Assembly (NCBI GenBank): GCA_045599365.1 | Contig: JAZRVS010000193.1 | Location: 1-19,037 of the forward strand | DNA: 19,037 nucleotides | Direction: 5' to 3' | Source: UBA1715 sp045599365 | GTDB taxonomy: Bacteria > Bacteroidota > Bacteroidia > Bacteroidales > UBA1715 | Part shown: piece after piece, positions 5,808 through 14,754 of the stretch | Position numbering within the stretch: position 1 is the stretch's first letter | How the letters are laid out: each line of letters opens with the position of its first letter | Position numbers and translations under genes: made by a program | The notes under the pieces: generated by a model | Seen by the model: the letters and a program-made list of their open reading frames with translations, nothing else | Told to the model about the DNA's origin: nothing | Databases searched by the model: none

Positions 5808-7247
5808 CTAAAATTCTGCTGATTTAGGATAACGAGGGAAAGGAATAACATCGCGGATATTAGTCATACCAGTTACAAATAACAACAATCGTTCAAAACC
5901 AAGACCAAATCCAGCGTGAGGCACTGCACCAAAACGGCGAGTATCTAAGTACCACCACATATCTTTCATCGGAATATTCAATTCTTCAATACGTTTGTTC
6001 AATTTGTCGAAATCAGCTTCACGTTCTGAGCCACCAATAATCTCACCAATTCCAGGGAATAAGATATCCATAGCGGCAACCGTTTTTCCGTCAGGATTTT
6101 GTTTCATATAAAAAGCCTTGATTTCTTTAGGGTATCCTGTTAAAATAACTGGTTTTTTGAAGTGTTTCTCAACCAAATAACGTTCGTGTTCACTTTGTAA
6201 ATCGGCACCGAAACCTTCAATTTTGTATTTGAATTGACCTTTTTGATTTGGTTTTGAGTTCTTTAAAATATCAATAGCTTCGGAGTAAGTAAGTCTTTGA
6301 AAATCATTTGCTAATACAAATTGAAGTTTTTCAATCAAAGGCATTGAGCGTTCAGCTTCTGGTTTAGATTTTTCTTCTTGCATCAAACGATCTTGTAAGA
6401 AATCCAAGTCTTCGCGACAATGATCAAGTGCGTATTGTATCAAGAATTTTAAGAATTCTTCAGCAATATCCATATCGTCATTTATGTCGGCAAAGGCAAT
6501 TTCTGGTTCAATCATCCAAAATTCCGCTAAGTGGCGAGTTGTATTTGAATTTTCAGCGCGGAATGTTGGTCCAAATGTATAAACTTTTGATAAAGCCATA
6601 CAAGCTAATTCAACTTCCAATTGACCCGAAACAGTTAAGTTGGTCATTTTGCCGAAGAAATCTTCAGAGTAATCAACTTTGCCATCTTCAGTTTTAGGAA
6701 GATTGTTCAAATCTAACGTCGTTACTTGAAACATTTCTCCAGCACCTTCGCAGTCTGATCCTGTGATAAGTGGCGTGTGAATGTTATAGAATCCACGTTC
6801 GGTAAAGAATGTATGAATTGCATAAATCATACTATGACGAATGCGCAAAATTGCACCAAACAAATTCGTACGGAAACGAAGGTGTGCATTTTCACGAAGA
6901 AATTCTAACGAGTGTTTTTTGGGTTGAATAGGGTATTCATCTGGATTACAAGTACCCAAGATTTCAAATGAATTTGCAACAACTTCAACACGTTGCCCTT
7001 TACCTTCAGAAGCTTTTAATGTCCCATCGACACTCAATGAGCAACCAACAGTAATTTTTTTCAATTCTTTTTCGTCAAATTTAGCTGTATCGAAAACGAT
7101 TTGAAGATTTTGTAACGATGAACCATCATTCAACGCAACAAACATTACGAAACTATTACCACGGAAGTTTCTAACCCAACCTTTTACAACTACAGGAATA
7201 TCTAATTCAGTAGATAGCAAAGCATATTTTATTTCTGTTCTTTTCAT
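5808..7247 (-). CDS. asnS: Asparagine--tRNA ligase
   Basis: This 479-residue cytoplasmic class IIb aminoacyl-tRNA synthetase charges tRNA-Asn with asparagine. An N-terminal OB fold for anticodon binding (about 18-100, starting VKGWVRNFRG) precedes the catalytic core. Class II motif 2 is FRAENSNTTRHLAEFWMIEPE (229-249), and motif 3 is HAGFGLGFERLLLFVTGMTNIRDVIPFPR (444-472). The segment GSDCEGAGEMFQVTTLD (163-179) and the following insertion (about 180-200) are typical of AsnRS rather than AspRS. The length is as expected for a bacterial enzyme. It starts 4 bases after the DUF2723 stop codon and precedes the SRPBCC gene by 3 bases, so it appears to depend on the upstream promoter or on one hidden inside the DUF2723 gene. 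Confidence 0.97.
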   Translation of the reverse strand: MKRTEIKYALLSTELDIPVVVKGWVRNFRGNSFVMFVALNDGSSLQNLQIVFDTAKFDEKELKKITVGCSLSVDGTLKASEGKGQRVEVVANSFEILGTCNPDEYPIQPKKHSLEFLRENAHLRFRTNLFGAILRIRHSMIYAIHTFFTERGFYNIHTPLITGSDCEGAGEMFQVTTLDLNNLPKTEDGKVDYSEDFFGKMTNLTVSGQLEVELACMALSKVYTFGPTFRAENSNTTRHLAEFWMIEPEIAFADINDDMDIAEEFLKFLIQYALDHCREDLDFLQDRLMQEEKSKPEAERSMPLIEKLQFVLANDFQRLTYSEAIDILKNSKPNQKGQFKYKIEGFGADLQSEHERYLVEKHFKKPVILTGYPKEIKAFYMKQNPDGKTVAAMDILFPGIGEIIGGSEREADFDKLNKRIEELNIPMKDMWWYLDTRRFGAVPHAGFGLGFERLLLFVTGMTNIRDVIPFPRYPKSAEF

Positions 7248-7251
7248 TTTT

Positions 7252-10200
7252 TTATTTTTGTGAAGCCGTTAAATAATTTTCAAGAGAGTATGTTTCAACA
7301 TCTTTCCAGCGATTTTCTAGTCGTTCACACAAATCCTTTCTATCGTATTGAACTGCAACTTGGAATATTTGAACCACTTTTCTCATATAATCATATCTAT
7401 CAGATTCTACTTGTTTGTAGAAATCAGGTTGTTTTTGTAATGAATTGTACCATTCTATTTCGTCAATCAAATTATTAGCAAAAGTTTCTAATAAATCATC
7501 TCCAGCTTCAAAATCTTTGATAATGTAGTGAGCATAAGCTGTAGATATAATTGATTCATCGAAATAGGACACTTGCCAATCAGGCATAATAGAACCAAGT
7601 TTTTGAAGAACGGCTTTTGCAGAATCTAATTTTTGTTCTCCAATTAGTTCAAAAGCAAGAGAATTAAACATTTGACGAATGCCAATAACACGCATTGTTC
7701 GTTCGTGGAAATGGTCTATATACACATTCTTTTCTCCCATTCCGCCCCATTTGTACACATTCATAATTTTGTCATATAACACATCGGTATCAATATTAGG
7801 CATACGATTGTCTTCGTTCATCATAGGTACAAATTTGTAAGCGAAACCATCGTAACGTGTGTAGTCAGCGAGTCCAATATCTTCTGCAGAACTTTGACTT
7901 GTGAAGTAGAGTGGGCGAGACCAATCGTAACCATCAAGGCAGTCGTAGATGACAAGTTTGTTTTTATAAATGGTTTTCTCGTCATTTCTAAATGAGAATT
8001 TGACTTGAGGTACTATGAATGATGAGTCTTTCAAAGATACAGCGTTGTTTTTCAATGCAATATCTTTGTTAACGTCAAATTTTAGGTGGCGAACAGGGAA
8101 GAAATTGTATTTATCACCAGCATAGTCACGTGTATATTTGTCGTTTCTCACAACATTCATAGCTTCGCTAATGTCGTAGAATTTATCTTTTGTTCCTTCA
8201 ATTTCGCTGACGAGTACCATATCGCGAATACCTTTACCAACTTGTTTTTCAGTTAACTTCATTGGTAGCGGTGCAGATTCGTAGGCTTGACGTTTCATTT
8301 GTTGTGCGTACCAGTCAGTTGCCAAAAGAGGAGTACAAAGGACGCGAACATCAGTTCGTACTTTTTCAACTTCTTGAATGTACCAAAGAGGGAACGTATC
8401 GTTATCACCTGCGGTAACAATCATTGAATTAGGGTCGCAAGTTTGCAAATAATTGTAAGCAAAATCGTGGGCAGTATAACGATTTGAACGATCGTGGTCG
8501 TCCCAGTTTTGTGTTGCTAATAAAACTGGAGCTGGAATCGTTATTAAAAGTGCAATTGCAATACCAGCAATTGTTCCAACTTTTGTATTTTTTATTGCAT
8601 TCTTGATAATGTCAAATAATGCCAAAACACTTAATCCAATCCAAATACAATATGCATAGAATGAACCTGCATACGCATAGTCACGTTCACGAGGTTCGTA
8701 AGGTTTTTGGTTTAAGTAAACAATAATTGCTAAACCAGTCAATAAAAACAACAAAATAACTATAAGAGAGTCATTTGTTCGTTTTGATAGATGATAAATT
8801 AAACCAAGCAATCCAAGTAAGAATGGTAGCATATAGTACACATTTCGAGATGGTGCATTTTTTGCTTTTTCTGAAATTTGTGTTTGATCACCAACTAAAT
8901 GTTTGTCAATTGCGTTGATACCAGTAATCCAGTTTCCATCTTGGATACCGCCGTGACCTTGAGTGTCATTTTGACGACCGCAGAAATTCCACATAAAATA
9001 GCGCATATACATGTGGCCAACTTGGTACGTAAAGAAGTAATGTAAATTTTGACCAAAGGTTGGAACATTATAATCTTTACCTTCTCGGTCATAGTGGACT
9101 TTTCTCGTATTAACACCATCTTTTATGTTAGCCCAACTCTTATATCCTTGAATATGGTGTGCTTCACGACTATACATACGAGGGAAGATAGTACACATGT
9201 CTGGATTCCATTTATATTCAATGCCGTTACTAACTTTTACATATTTGCCATCGCGAGGAGTGTAAGTCCATTTTTCGGTAACTTCTGGATAACCATCTGG
9301 TTGCCATTTTGGCGATGCGTTGTAGTAAGGTCCATACAAAATTGGAGTAGAACCATATTGTTCACGATTCAAATATGAAAGTAGTGAAAAGGCGTCTTTT
9401 GGTGCATTTTCGTTCATTGGTGTCATCGCATTTGAACGAATAATAATCATTGCATACGAAGAATATCCAATCATTATGACCAACAAAATGTTTACGATAG
9501 TATTGAGGATATATTTGTTCTTTATATTTACGAAATATAATCCCCAAACAATTCCAGCAAGAATGATTATCCAAATGAGAGGACTATCTGTTAATGTTGG
9601 AATTCCAAGTAGAATTGCAATAAAAGTTACAATTCCGACCTTTAACCATTTATTGGCAGAATCTTTTTTTGTAAGTATAATTGCAGCAACAAAAGAAGCA
9701 CTTAAAATAATCAACCAAGCAAACAATCCAGATTGAAATGGCATTCCGAGAACATTTACACAAAACAATTCAAACGAAGAAGCTACATCCACAGAACCTG
9801 CTATGATACCCCACATCATAAATGCGATAAAAATAAATGAAAGTAGGCAAGTGAGAACGATTCCTTTGAATGTTGGTTCGTATTTTTTGAAGTAATAAAC
9901 GAATACTATTGCAGTGATAGTCAATAAGTTCAAGAGGTGGACTCCAATAGACAATCCCATTATGTATGCAATTAAAATAATCCATCTGCCACTTCCTGGT
10001 TCATCAGCATGGTCTTCCCATTTGAGAATTGCCCAAAAAACGACTGCTGTTAACAAGGAGGACATTCCATATACTTCACCTTCAACGGCAGAAAACCAAA
10101 AAGTGTCGGTAAAAGTATAGGCTCCAGCACCAATAAGTCCAGCAGAAAGAGTTACGACAATATTTGATAAAGAAAGATTTTCGGTATTGAAAAATTTCTT

Positions 10201-10506
10201 TGCCAAGTGCGTAATTGTCCAAAATAAGAACATAATAGTTGCACCGCTTGCTAAAGCCGACATAGTGTTTACGCAAGCAGCAATTTGTTCTGGCGACGAT
10301 GCAAACAATGAGAAAAATCTACCTAAAAGTAGAAAGAATGGTGCCCCAGGAGGGTGTCCCACTTCTAATTGAGCTGCTGTTGCAATAAATTCTCCACAAT
10401 CCCAAAGACTTACAGTTGGTTCTATTGTTAGTAGGTACACTAATGAGGCTCCAATAAATGATAGAAATCCAAGGATGTTGTTATACAATCTGTATGTACG
10501 TTCCAT
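7252..10506 (-). CDS. DUF2723 / GT117 family multi-pass membrane glycosyltransferase-like protein
   Basis: This is a very large inner-membrane protein (1084 residues from the start chosen). The family signature is near the N terminus: TVSLWDCGEFIATAAQLEVGHPPGAPFF (31-58). The acidic pair D36 and E39 sits in the first external loop, as in GT-C glycosyltransferases, so transfer of a sugar from a lipid carrier is the likely activity. The substrate is unknown; protein O-glycosylation is one idea. Roughly a dozen hydrophobic segments fill the first 670 residues. A large soluble domain follows, with a DNDTFPLWYIQEVEKVRTDV stretch typical of the family, and the protein ends in a helical, TPR-like tail. 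I prefer MERTYRL (10506) over an ATG at 10533, because the candidate -7 promoter box at 10523-10530 would lie inside the longer form. It is the first gene of the long minus-strand operon. Confidence 0.88.
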   Translation of the reverse strand: MERTYRLYNNILGFLSFIGASLVYLLTIEPTVSLWDCGEFIATAAQLEVGHPPGAPFFLLLGRFFSLFASSPEQIAACVNTMSALASGATIMFLFWTITHLAKKFFNTENLSLSNIVVTLSAGLIGAGAYTFTDTFWFSAVEGEVYGMSSLLTAVVFWAILKWEDHADEPGSGRWIILIAYIMGLSIGVHLLNLLTITAIVFVYYFKKYEPTFKGIVLTCLLSFIFIAFMMWGIIAGSVDVASSFELFCVNVLGMPFQSGLFAWLIILSASFVAAIILTKKDSANKWLKVGIVTFIAILLGIPTLTDSPLIWIIILAGIVWGLYFVNIKNKYILNTIVNILLVIMIGYSSYAMIIIRSNAMTPMNENAPKDAFSLLSYLNREQYGSTPILYGPYYNASPKWQPDGYPEVTEKWTYTPRDGKYVKVSNGIEYKWNPDMCTIFPRMYSREAHHIQGYKSWANIKDGVNTRKVHYDREGKDYNVPTFGQNLHYFFTYQVGHMYMRYFMWNFCGRQNDTQGHGGIQDGNWITGINAIDKHLVGDQTQISEKAKNAPSRNVYYMLPFLLGLLGLIYHLSKRTNDSLIVILLFLLTGLAIIVYLNQKPYEPRERDYAYAGSFYAYCIWIGLSVLALFDIIKNAIKNTKVGTIAGIAIALLITIPAPVLLATQNWDDHDRSNRYTAHDFAYNYLQTCDPNSMIVTAGDNDTFPLWYIQEVEKVRTDVRVLCTPLLATDWYAQQMKRQAYESAPLPMKLTEKQVGKGIRDMVLVSEIEGTKDKFYDISEAMNVVRNDKYTRDYAGDKYNFFPVRHLKFDVNKDIALKNNAVSLKDSSFIVPQVKFSFRNDEKTIYKNKLVIYDCLDGYDWSRPLYFTSQSSAEDIGLADYTRYDGFAYKFVPMMNEDNRMPNIDTDVLYDKIMNVYKWGGMGEKNVYIDHFHERTMRVIGIRQMFNSLAFELIGEQKLDSAKAVLQKLGSIMPDWQVSYFDESIISTAYAHYIIKDFEAGDDLLETFANNLIDEIEWYNSLQKQPDFYKQVESDRYDYMRKVVQIFQVAVQYDRKDLCERLENRWKDVETYSLENYLTASQK

Positions 10507-10522
10507 TTCTAATAATTTTTTG

Positions 10523-10553
10523 CGAAAATACAAAAAATAGAGGAATATACGAA
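10523..10553 (-). promoter_or_regulatory. Candidate promoter for the DUF2723-asnS-carboxylase-ligase operon
   Basis: On the minus strand a TATTTTCG (10530-10523) resembles the Bacteroidota -7 box TAnnTTTG with one mismatch. A TTCG (10553-10550), similar to the -33 TTTG, lies 19 bases upstream. This places the transcript start a few bases before the preferred ATG at 10506. It is the only promoter-like signal I can see for the eight-gene unit. Confidence 0.4.
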
Positions 10554-10562
10554 GGGAAAAAT

Positions 10563-10594
10563 AAAAAAGGCTACCATTTCTGATAGCCTTTTTT
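10563..10594 (-). terminator. Intrinsic terminator after pnp
   Basis: Arms aaaaaaggcta (10563-10573) and tagcctttttt (10584-10594) are perfect complements of 11 bases with a 10-base loop. Read on the minus strand, the GC core is followed by a U-run directly after the pnp stop codon, as expected for a Rho-independent terminator. The symmetry means it could also work on the plus strand, but no plus-strand gene reads into it. Confidence 0.85.
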
Positions 10595-10611
10595 GTAATA
10601 TGTTTAGAAGA

Positions 10612-12750
10612 TTATTTTTCTTCTTCTGTTTTTGCTGGACGAGGAGGTCTTTCAGTCAAAACTTTTTTAGATAATTTGAATTTACCTTTCTCAATACCAA
10701 TAAGTTTTACTTCTATTTCGTCGCCTTCCTTCAAGTAATCGGTTACTTTGTTAACTCGTTCCCAAGCGATTTCGGAAATGTGAAGTAATCCATCTTTTTG
10801 AGGTAAGAATTCACAGAAAGCACCAAATTCTACTATAGATTTTACTTTTGCTTTGTAAACTTGTCCAATTTCTGGTTCTTGTGCAATACCCCAAATATAG
10901 GCTTTTGCTTCATCCATACCTTCTTTGTTGTTTCCAGAAATTTCAACAATTCCGAATCCATCAACTTCTTCAATTGAAATAGTTGTGTTTGTACGTGCTT
11001 GCAACTCTTGGATATTTTTACCGCCAGAACCAATTACAGCACCGATAAAGTCTTTGTTTATCTTCAATGTCTCAATTCTTGGAGCATGTGGTTTCAAATC
11101 TGCACGTGGTTCTGCGATAGTTTCAGTGATTTTACTAAGAATATGTAAACGACCCTCTTTTGCTTGATTCAAAGCTTTTTCCAAAACTTCGTACGATAAT
11201 CCGTCAACCTTGATATCCATTTGAGTTGCTGTGATACCATCTGCAGTTCCAGTAACCTTAAAGTCCATATCACCAAGGTGGTCTTCATCACCAAGAATAT
11301 CAGACAAAACAGACCATTTCACGTTTCCTTTGTCTGTAATCAATCCCATAGCAATACCAGCAACAGGTTTCTTGATTTTTACACCAGCATCCATAAGAGC
11401 AAGTGTTCCTGCGCAAACTGTAGCCATTGATGAAGAACCGTTTGATTCCATAATGTCAGAAACAACGCGAACGCAATAAGGATAATCTTCAGGAATCATT
11501 CTCTTCAATGCTCTCCAAGCCAAGTGTCCGTGACCGATTTCGCGACGACCAACACCACGTTGTGCTTTTGCTTCACCTGTGGAGAATGGAGGGAAATTGT
11601 AGTGTAACAAGAATCTTTCACGACCTTGAACTAAAACTTCATCCATTATTTTCTCATCTTGTTTTGTACCAAGTGTTACACTTGTCAATGATTGCGTTTC
11701 ACCACGAGTGAAGATTGATGAACCGTGAGGTCCTGGTAAATAACCAACTTCGCACCAAATAGGACGAATTTCAGTTGTTTTACGACCATCAAGACGTTTC
11801 CCTTCATCAAGAATGCAACGGCGCATAGCTTCTTTTTCAACTGCGTGATAGTAGCGTCCAACCATTTCTGCTTTTGCAGCAGCTTCTTCTGGATCCATTG
11901 CAGCAAGATATTCATCTCTAATCGCAGAGAAATTTGCTTCGCGTTCGTGTTTGTTTGTGTTTTCAGAAGCCGCAACAGCGTATGCTTTGTCGTAACACTT
12001 GTTCCAAACATCTTGTCTTAAATCTTCGTCGTTTTCTTCGTGACAGTATTCACGTTTAACAGTCTTACCAACTTCAGCAGTCAATTCGTTTTGTGCAAGA
12101 CACATAGGTTTGATAGCTTCGTGAGCGAATTTCAAAGCTTCAAGCATTTCTGCTTCAGAAACTTCGTTCATTTCACCTTCAACCATCAAAATGTTGTCGT
12201 ATGTGGCACCAACCATAATGTCAATGTCGGCACGTTCCATTTCTTCAAATGTTGGATCAATAACCAATTTGCCATCTACACGAGCAACGCGAACTTCGGC
12301 GATTGGACCGCCAAATGGAATATCTGATACCGCTAGTGCAGCAGAAGCAGCAAGACCAGCCAAAGCATCTGGTTGATTTTTACCATCGGCAGAAATCAAC
12401 AAAACATTAACGAATGTTTCTGCATGATAATTGTCTGGAAACAATGGACGCAAAGCGCGGTCAACCAAACGTGCCGTTAAAATTTCATAATCTGAAGCTT
12501 TTCCTTCTCTCTTTGTAAATCCACCCGGAAATCTTCCAAACGAAGCGAATTTCTCTTTGTACTCAACTGTAAGTGGCATGAAATCAGTACCTGGAACAGC
12601 ATCTTTTGCACTACAAACAGTAGCCAAAAGCATTGTGTCGCCCATTCTTACTACTACAGACCCGTCAGCTTGCTTTGCCAACTTTCCTGTTTCAATTTCG
12701 ATAGTACGACCATCACTTAAAGTGATTACCTTTTTAAAAACTTGTAACAT
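10612..12750 (-). CDS. pnp: Polyribonucleotide nucleotidyltransferase (PNPase)
   Basis: This 712-residue phosphorolytic 3'-to-5' exoribonuclease acts in mRNA decay as a trimer. All domains are visible. The first RNase PH domain covers about 1-215, with FGRFPGGF at 71-78. An alpha-helical linker with a strongly charged stretch spans about 216-310. The second RNase PH domain covers about 318-550, with D488 and D494 in DILGDEDHLGDMDF as the catalytic aspartates. A KH domain (about 563-622, GSGG loop at 574-577) and an S1 domain (about 629-697) follow, with a short proline/glutamate-rich tail. Length is normal. It follows rpsO on the same strand, the classic rpsO-pnp order, with a hairpin between the two genes. 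No autoregulatory element is proven, though a small hairpin lies in the leader. Confidence 0.97.
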   Translation of the reverse strand: MLQVFKKVITLSDGRTIEIETGKLAKQADGSVVVRMGDTMLLATVCSAKDAVPGTDFMPLTVEYKEKFASFGRFPGGFTKREGKASDYEILTARLVDRALRPLFPDNYHAETFVNVLLISADGKNQPDALAGLAASAALAVSDIPFGGPIAEVRVARVDGKLVIDPTFEEMERADIDIMVGATYDNILMVEGEMNEVSEAEMLEALKFAHEAIKPMCLAQNELTAEVGKTVKREYCHEENDEDLRQDVWNKCYDKAYAVAASENTNKHEREANFSAIRDEYLAAMDPEEAAAKAEMVGRYYHAVEKEAMRRCILDEGKRLDGRKTTEIRPIWCEVGYLPGPHGSSIFTRGETQSLTSVTLGTKQDEKIMDEVLVQGRERFLLHYNFPPFSTGEAKAQRGVGRREIGHGHLAWRALKRMIPEDYPYCVRVVSDIMESNGSSSMATVCAGTLALMDAGVKIKKPVAGIAMGLITDKGNVKWSVLSDILGDEDHLGDMDFKVTGTADGITATQMDIKVDGLSYEVLEKALNQAKEGRLHILSKITETIAEPRADLKPHAPRIETLKINKDFIGAVIGSGGKNIQELQARTNTTISIEEVDGFGIVEISGNNKEGMDEAKAYIWGIAQEPEIGQVYKAKVKSIVEFGAFCEFLPQKDGLLHISEIAWERVNKVTDYLKEGDEIEVKLIGIEKGKFKLSKKVLTERPPRPAKTEEEK

Positions 12751-12790
12751 GTTATTTATTTTTTTGTGTATAATCTTGAAAATCTAATAA

Positions 12791-12805
12791 CCTATTATAA
12801 ATAGG
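12791..12805 (-). other. Small perfect hairpin in the pnp leader
   Basis: CCTAT (12791-12795) and ATAGG (12801-12805) are perfect inverted repeats around a 5-base loop, between the rpsO terminator-like hairpin and the pnp start. It could be a leader structure affecting pnp message stability. The stem has only 5 pairs and may be chance. Confidence 0.35.
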
Positions 12806-12807
12806 AA

Positions 12808-12831
12808 AAGGCAACTTGAAAAAATTGCCTT
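12808..12831 (-). terminator. Terminator-like hairpin between rpsO and pnp
   Basis: Arms aaggcaa (12808-12814) and ttgcctt (12825-12831) pair over 7 bases with a 10-base loop, 29 bases beyond the rpsO stop codon on the minus strand. The stem is followed by ttcc and then AT-rich DNA, so termination may be partial, letting some transcripts continue into pnp. Confidence 0.65.
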
Positions 12832-12859
12832 CCCACAAAATAGATTTTTCTCGTAAATA

Positions 12860-13129
12860 TTATTTACGGATATTTAATTCCTTAATTAAGTTACGGTATT
12901 CTTCTATATCGTGGTTTTTAACGTAAGTTAATAGATTACGTCTTTTACCAACCAACTTTAACAAAGCTCGTTGAGTAACGAAGTCTTTGTGATTTTCTTT
13001 CATTTTCTCTGTTAAAGCATTGATTCTTTCAGTGAAAATTGCAATTTGACATTTTGCAGAACCTGAATCTGCTTCTGATTTTCCGAATTTCTTAATTAAT
13101 TCAGCCTTTTTTTCTGTACTTAGATACAT
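12860..13129 (-). CDS. rpsO: 30S ribosomal protein S15
   Basis: An 89-residue protein, the standard length for bacterial S15, which binds the central domain of 16S rRNA early in assembly of the small subunit. The family pattern is clear: KKAELIKKFGKSEADSGSAKCQIAIFTERI near the start, then HKDFVTQRALLKLVGKRRNLLTYVKNHDIEEYRNLI to near the end. The family normally has GS.EVQIA where this protein has GSAKCQIA, a small deviation. The ATG at 13129 gives the expected N terminus MYLSTEKKAEL. It has its own well-formed promoter upstream and is followed by pnp on the same strand. Confidence 0.98.
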   Translation of the reverse strand: MYLSTEKKAELIKKFGKSEADSGSAKCQIAIFTERINALTEKMKENHKDFVTQRALLKLVGKRRNLLTYVKNHDIEEYRNLIKELNIRK

Positions 13130-13168
13130 AATTATTATAATTTTCTCTATAATCCTTTATTCAAGACG

Positions 13169-13197
13169 CAAAAGTATATATTTTTCTTGAAATACAA
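13169..13197 (-). promoter_or_regulatory. Bacteroidota-type promoter for rpsO
   Basis: On the minus strand TACTTTTG (13176-13169) matches the -7 consensus TAnnTTTG exactly. A TTG (13197-13195) lies 18 bases upstream at the -33 position. The predicted transcript starts about 30-35 bases before the rpsO ATG. This is the best promoter match in the window. Confidence 0.7.
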
Positions 13198-13225
13198 CAC
13201 TTCGCGAGTTTTTTTTTGAAAAATT

Positions 13226-14752
13226 TTAATCAACCCTCCAATTAAATACATCGTTGGCATCAATGGGACGAATTGTGTCATGCCATTTGAAGTTGTCTAT
13301 GAGCGACATCTTTTGTGGAAATTGATTCACTGGACTAAATGTTCCTTCTGGTTTATTTTTAAAAACAATTTTGTCTATTTTTCCGTGTTTTAAGTATGCC
13401 GATATATCACTACAATTGGCTCTATTTACGCCAACAATATCGTCTTTGTCTTTCATATAGTAGAGTGTTTCACCATTTTGAAACATATCAACTTGAACTA
13501 ATTCATTGTTTTTTATGTAGCCAATGAGTGTTTTCCCTTTCATTTGATTGAATTTATCTTTGTCGCATTGGGCAACGACAAACGCATCGGATTGTATTAT
13601 TATTTGGTCAAGTCTTTTGTTGTTATTCCCTAATTTTAGTCTAATATCAAATCCTGACATTTGATTTTCGTCAGACCAAATGACTGGTTTTGTACAAAGG
13701 TAAATCATTGAGTCCAAGGCATTGTAAACTAATGAATCACAAACACCTTGTAGGTCGTTCTTAAAGAAACGAGTTTTGTGGTATGCTTTTATAACTTCAT
13801 AGGTTACGGAATCTGTTTTTGTAGTATCGAGAGAAGCAATTGTGTATTGATTAAAAAACAAACTATCGGCGTGTAAATAGAGAGAGTCAGTCTCAAAAGC
13901 TTTTACGGCAAGTACACTGTCGGTAACAAACACAGCGGATTTTTTGCCTTGATAAAACCCAAATTGAGAATAAATAGTAATTTTCTGCGTGGTATCAGTA
14001 ATGACGGAATTTTTGCGAATTGTTCCTTCGTCTTTGTTTCTATCATAAAACATATCGTCACCATACACGTATTTTGAGCCACTATTTAGATACGTTTTTT
14101 CGTACATTTGAGCTTGGTCAGTTTTTGTGTTGTACCAACCGTTGTGTGTATAAAGAATATTTTCATTACTCGTAATTGTCGTTGGACCGACGAAATACGC
14201 AACATTCGTAGTCGTTTTGTATTTTAATGTGTCGGTATTCATAACGTAGTTTGGATTTTTTAGTTCCACATCTTTTTTGAAGAAGAGCATACGTTCGTTG
14301 ACGTAATAGCTACCGATATTGCTTGTGAGAATATTTGTTTCATCGATGATTTTTCCTCCATTGTGATAGTAGCCAACATTTTGTTTGATATTATAATCAA
14401 GGAAATGAGTGGTTAAATTCATTTTTCCATGAATCATTCGTATATCTCCACGAAGACAAGCAATATTTGTTACACTTGAATAATATAACGTATCGCCATA
14501 AACGGTAACATCTTTGTTTTCAATACGAACTCGCCCGTAGGCTTCAAATCTATTGTCTTTTGAATAGGAAAGAGCACTATCGCAGTACATATATGCATCA
14601 TCGTGCTTGAAAATTACGTTTCCATACAATCGTCTAACTTCTTTATCGCCTTTCATTAAATCAGTGTGTTTAATCTCAACTTTAGTCTTTTTTTGGGCAA
14701 AAGTTGGAATTATGATTAAGATTAACGATATGAATGTTAGTAATTTTCGCAT
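13226..14752 (-). CDS. OstA-like / LptA-related envelope protein
   Basis: This 508-residue protein begins with a clear signal peptide: MRKLL, a hydrophobic core FISLILIIIP, and likely cleavage after TFA at 19. The body is made of repeated beta-strand units of the type 'YGNVIFKHDDAYMYCDSALSY...FEAYGRVRI...DVTVYGDTLYY', with recurring DSLxY/DTLxY and GDxxYD. This is the pattern of OstA/LptA beta-jellyroll repeats, in the long form found in Bacteroidota. LptA relatives form a periplasmic bridge carrying lipopolysaccharide to the outer membrane, and I infer a related envelope role here. It starts 2 bases after the moxR stop codon, so the two are co-transcribed. No terminator is visible in the short gap before the rpsO promoter. 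Confidence 0.85.
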   Translation of the reverse strand: MRKLLTFISLILIIIPTFAQKKTKVEIKHTDLMKGDKEVRRLYGNVIFKHDDAYMYCDSALSYSKDNRFEAYGRVRIENKDVTVYGDTLYYSSVTNIACLRGDIRMIHGKMNLTTHFLDYNIKQNVGYYHNGGKIIDETNILTSNIGSYYVNERMLFFKKDVELKNPNYVMNTDTLKYKTTTNVAYFVGPTTITSNENILYTHNGWYNTKTDQAQMYEKTYLNSGSKYVYGDDMFYDRNKDEGTIRKNSVITDTTQKITIYSQFGFYQGKKSAVFVTDSVLAVKAFETDSLYLHADSLFFNQYTIASLDTTKTDSVTYEVIKAYHKTRFFKNDLQGVCDSLVYNALDSMIYLCTKPVIWSDENQMSGFDIRLKLGNNNKRLDQIIIQSDAFVVAQCDKDKFNQMKGKTLIGYIKNNELVQVDMFQNGETLYYMKDKDDIVGVNRANCSDISAYLKHGKIDKIVFKNKPEGTFSPVNQFPQKMSLIDNFKWHDTIRPIDANDVFNWRVD

Positions 14753-14754
14753 TG

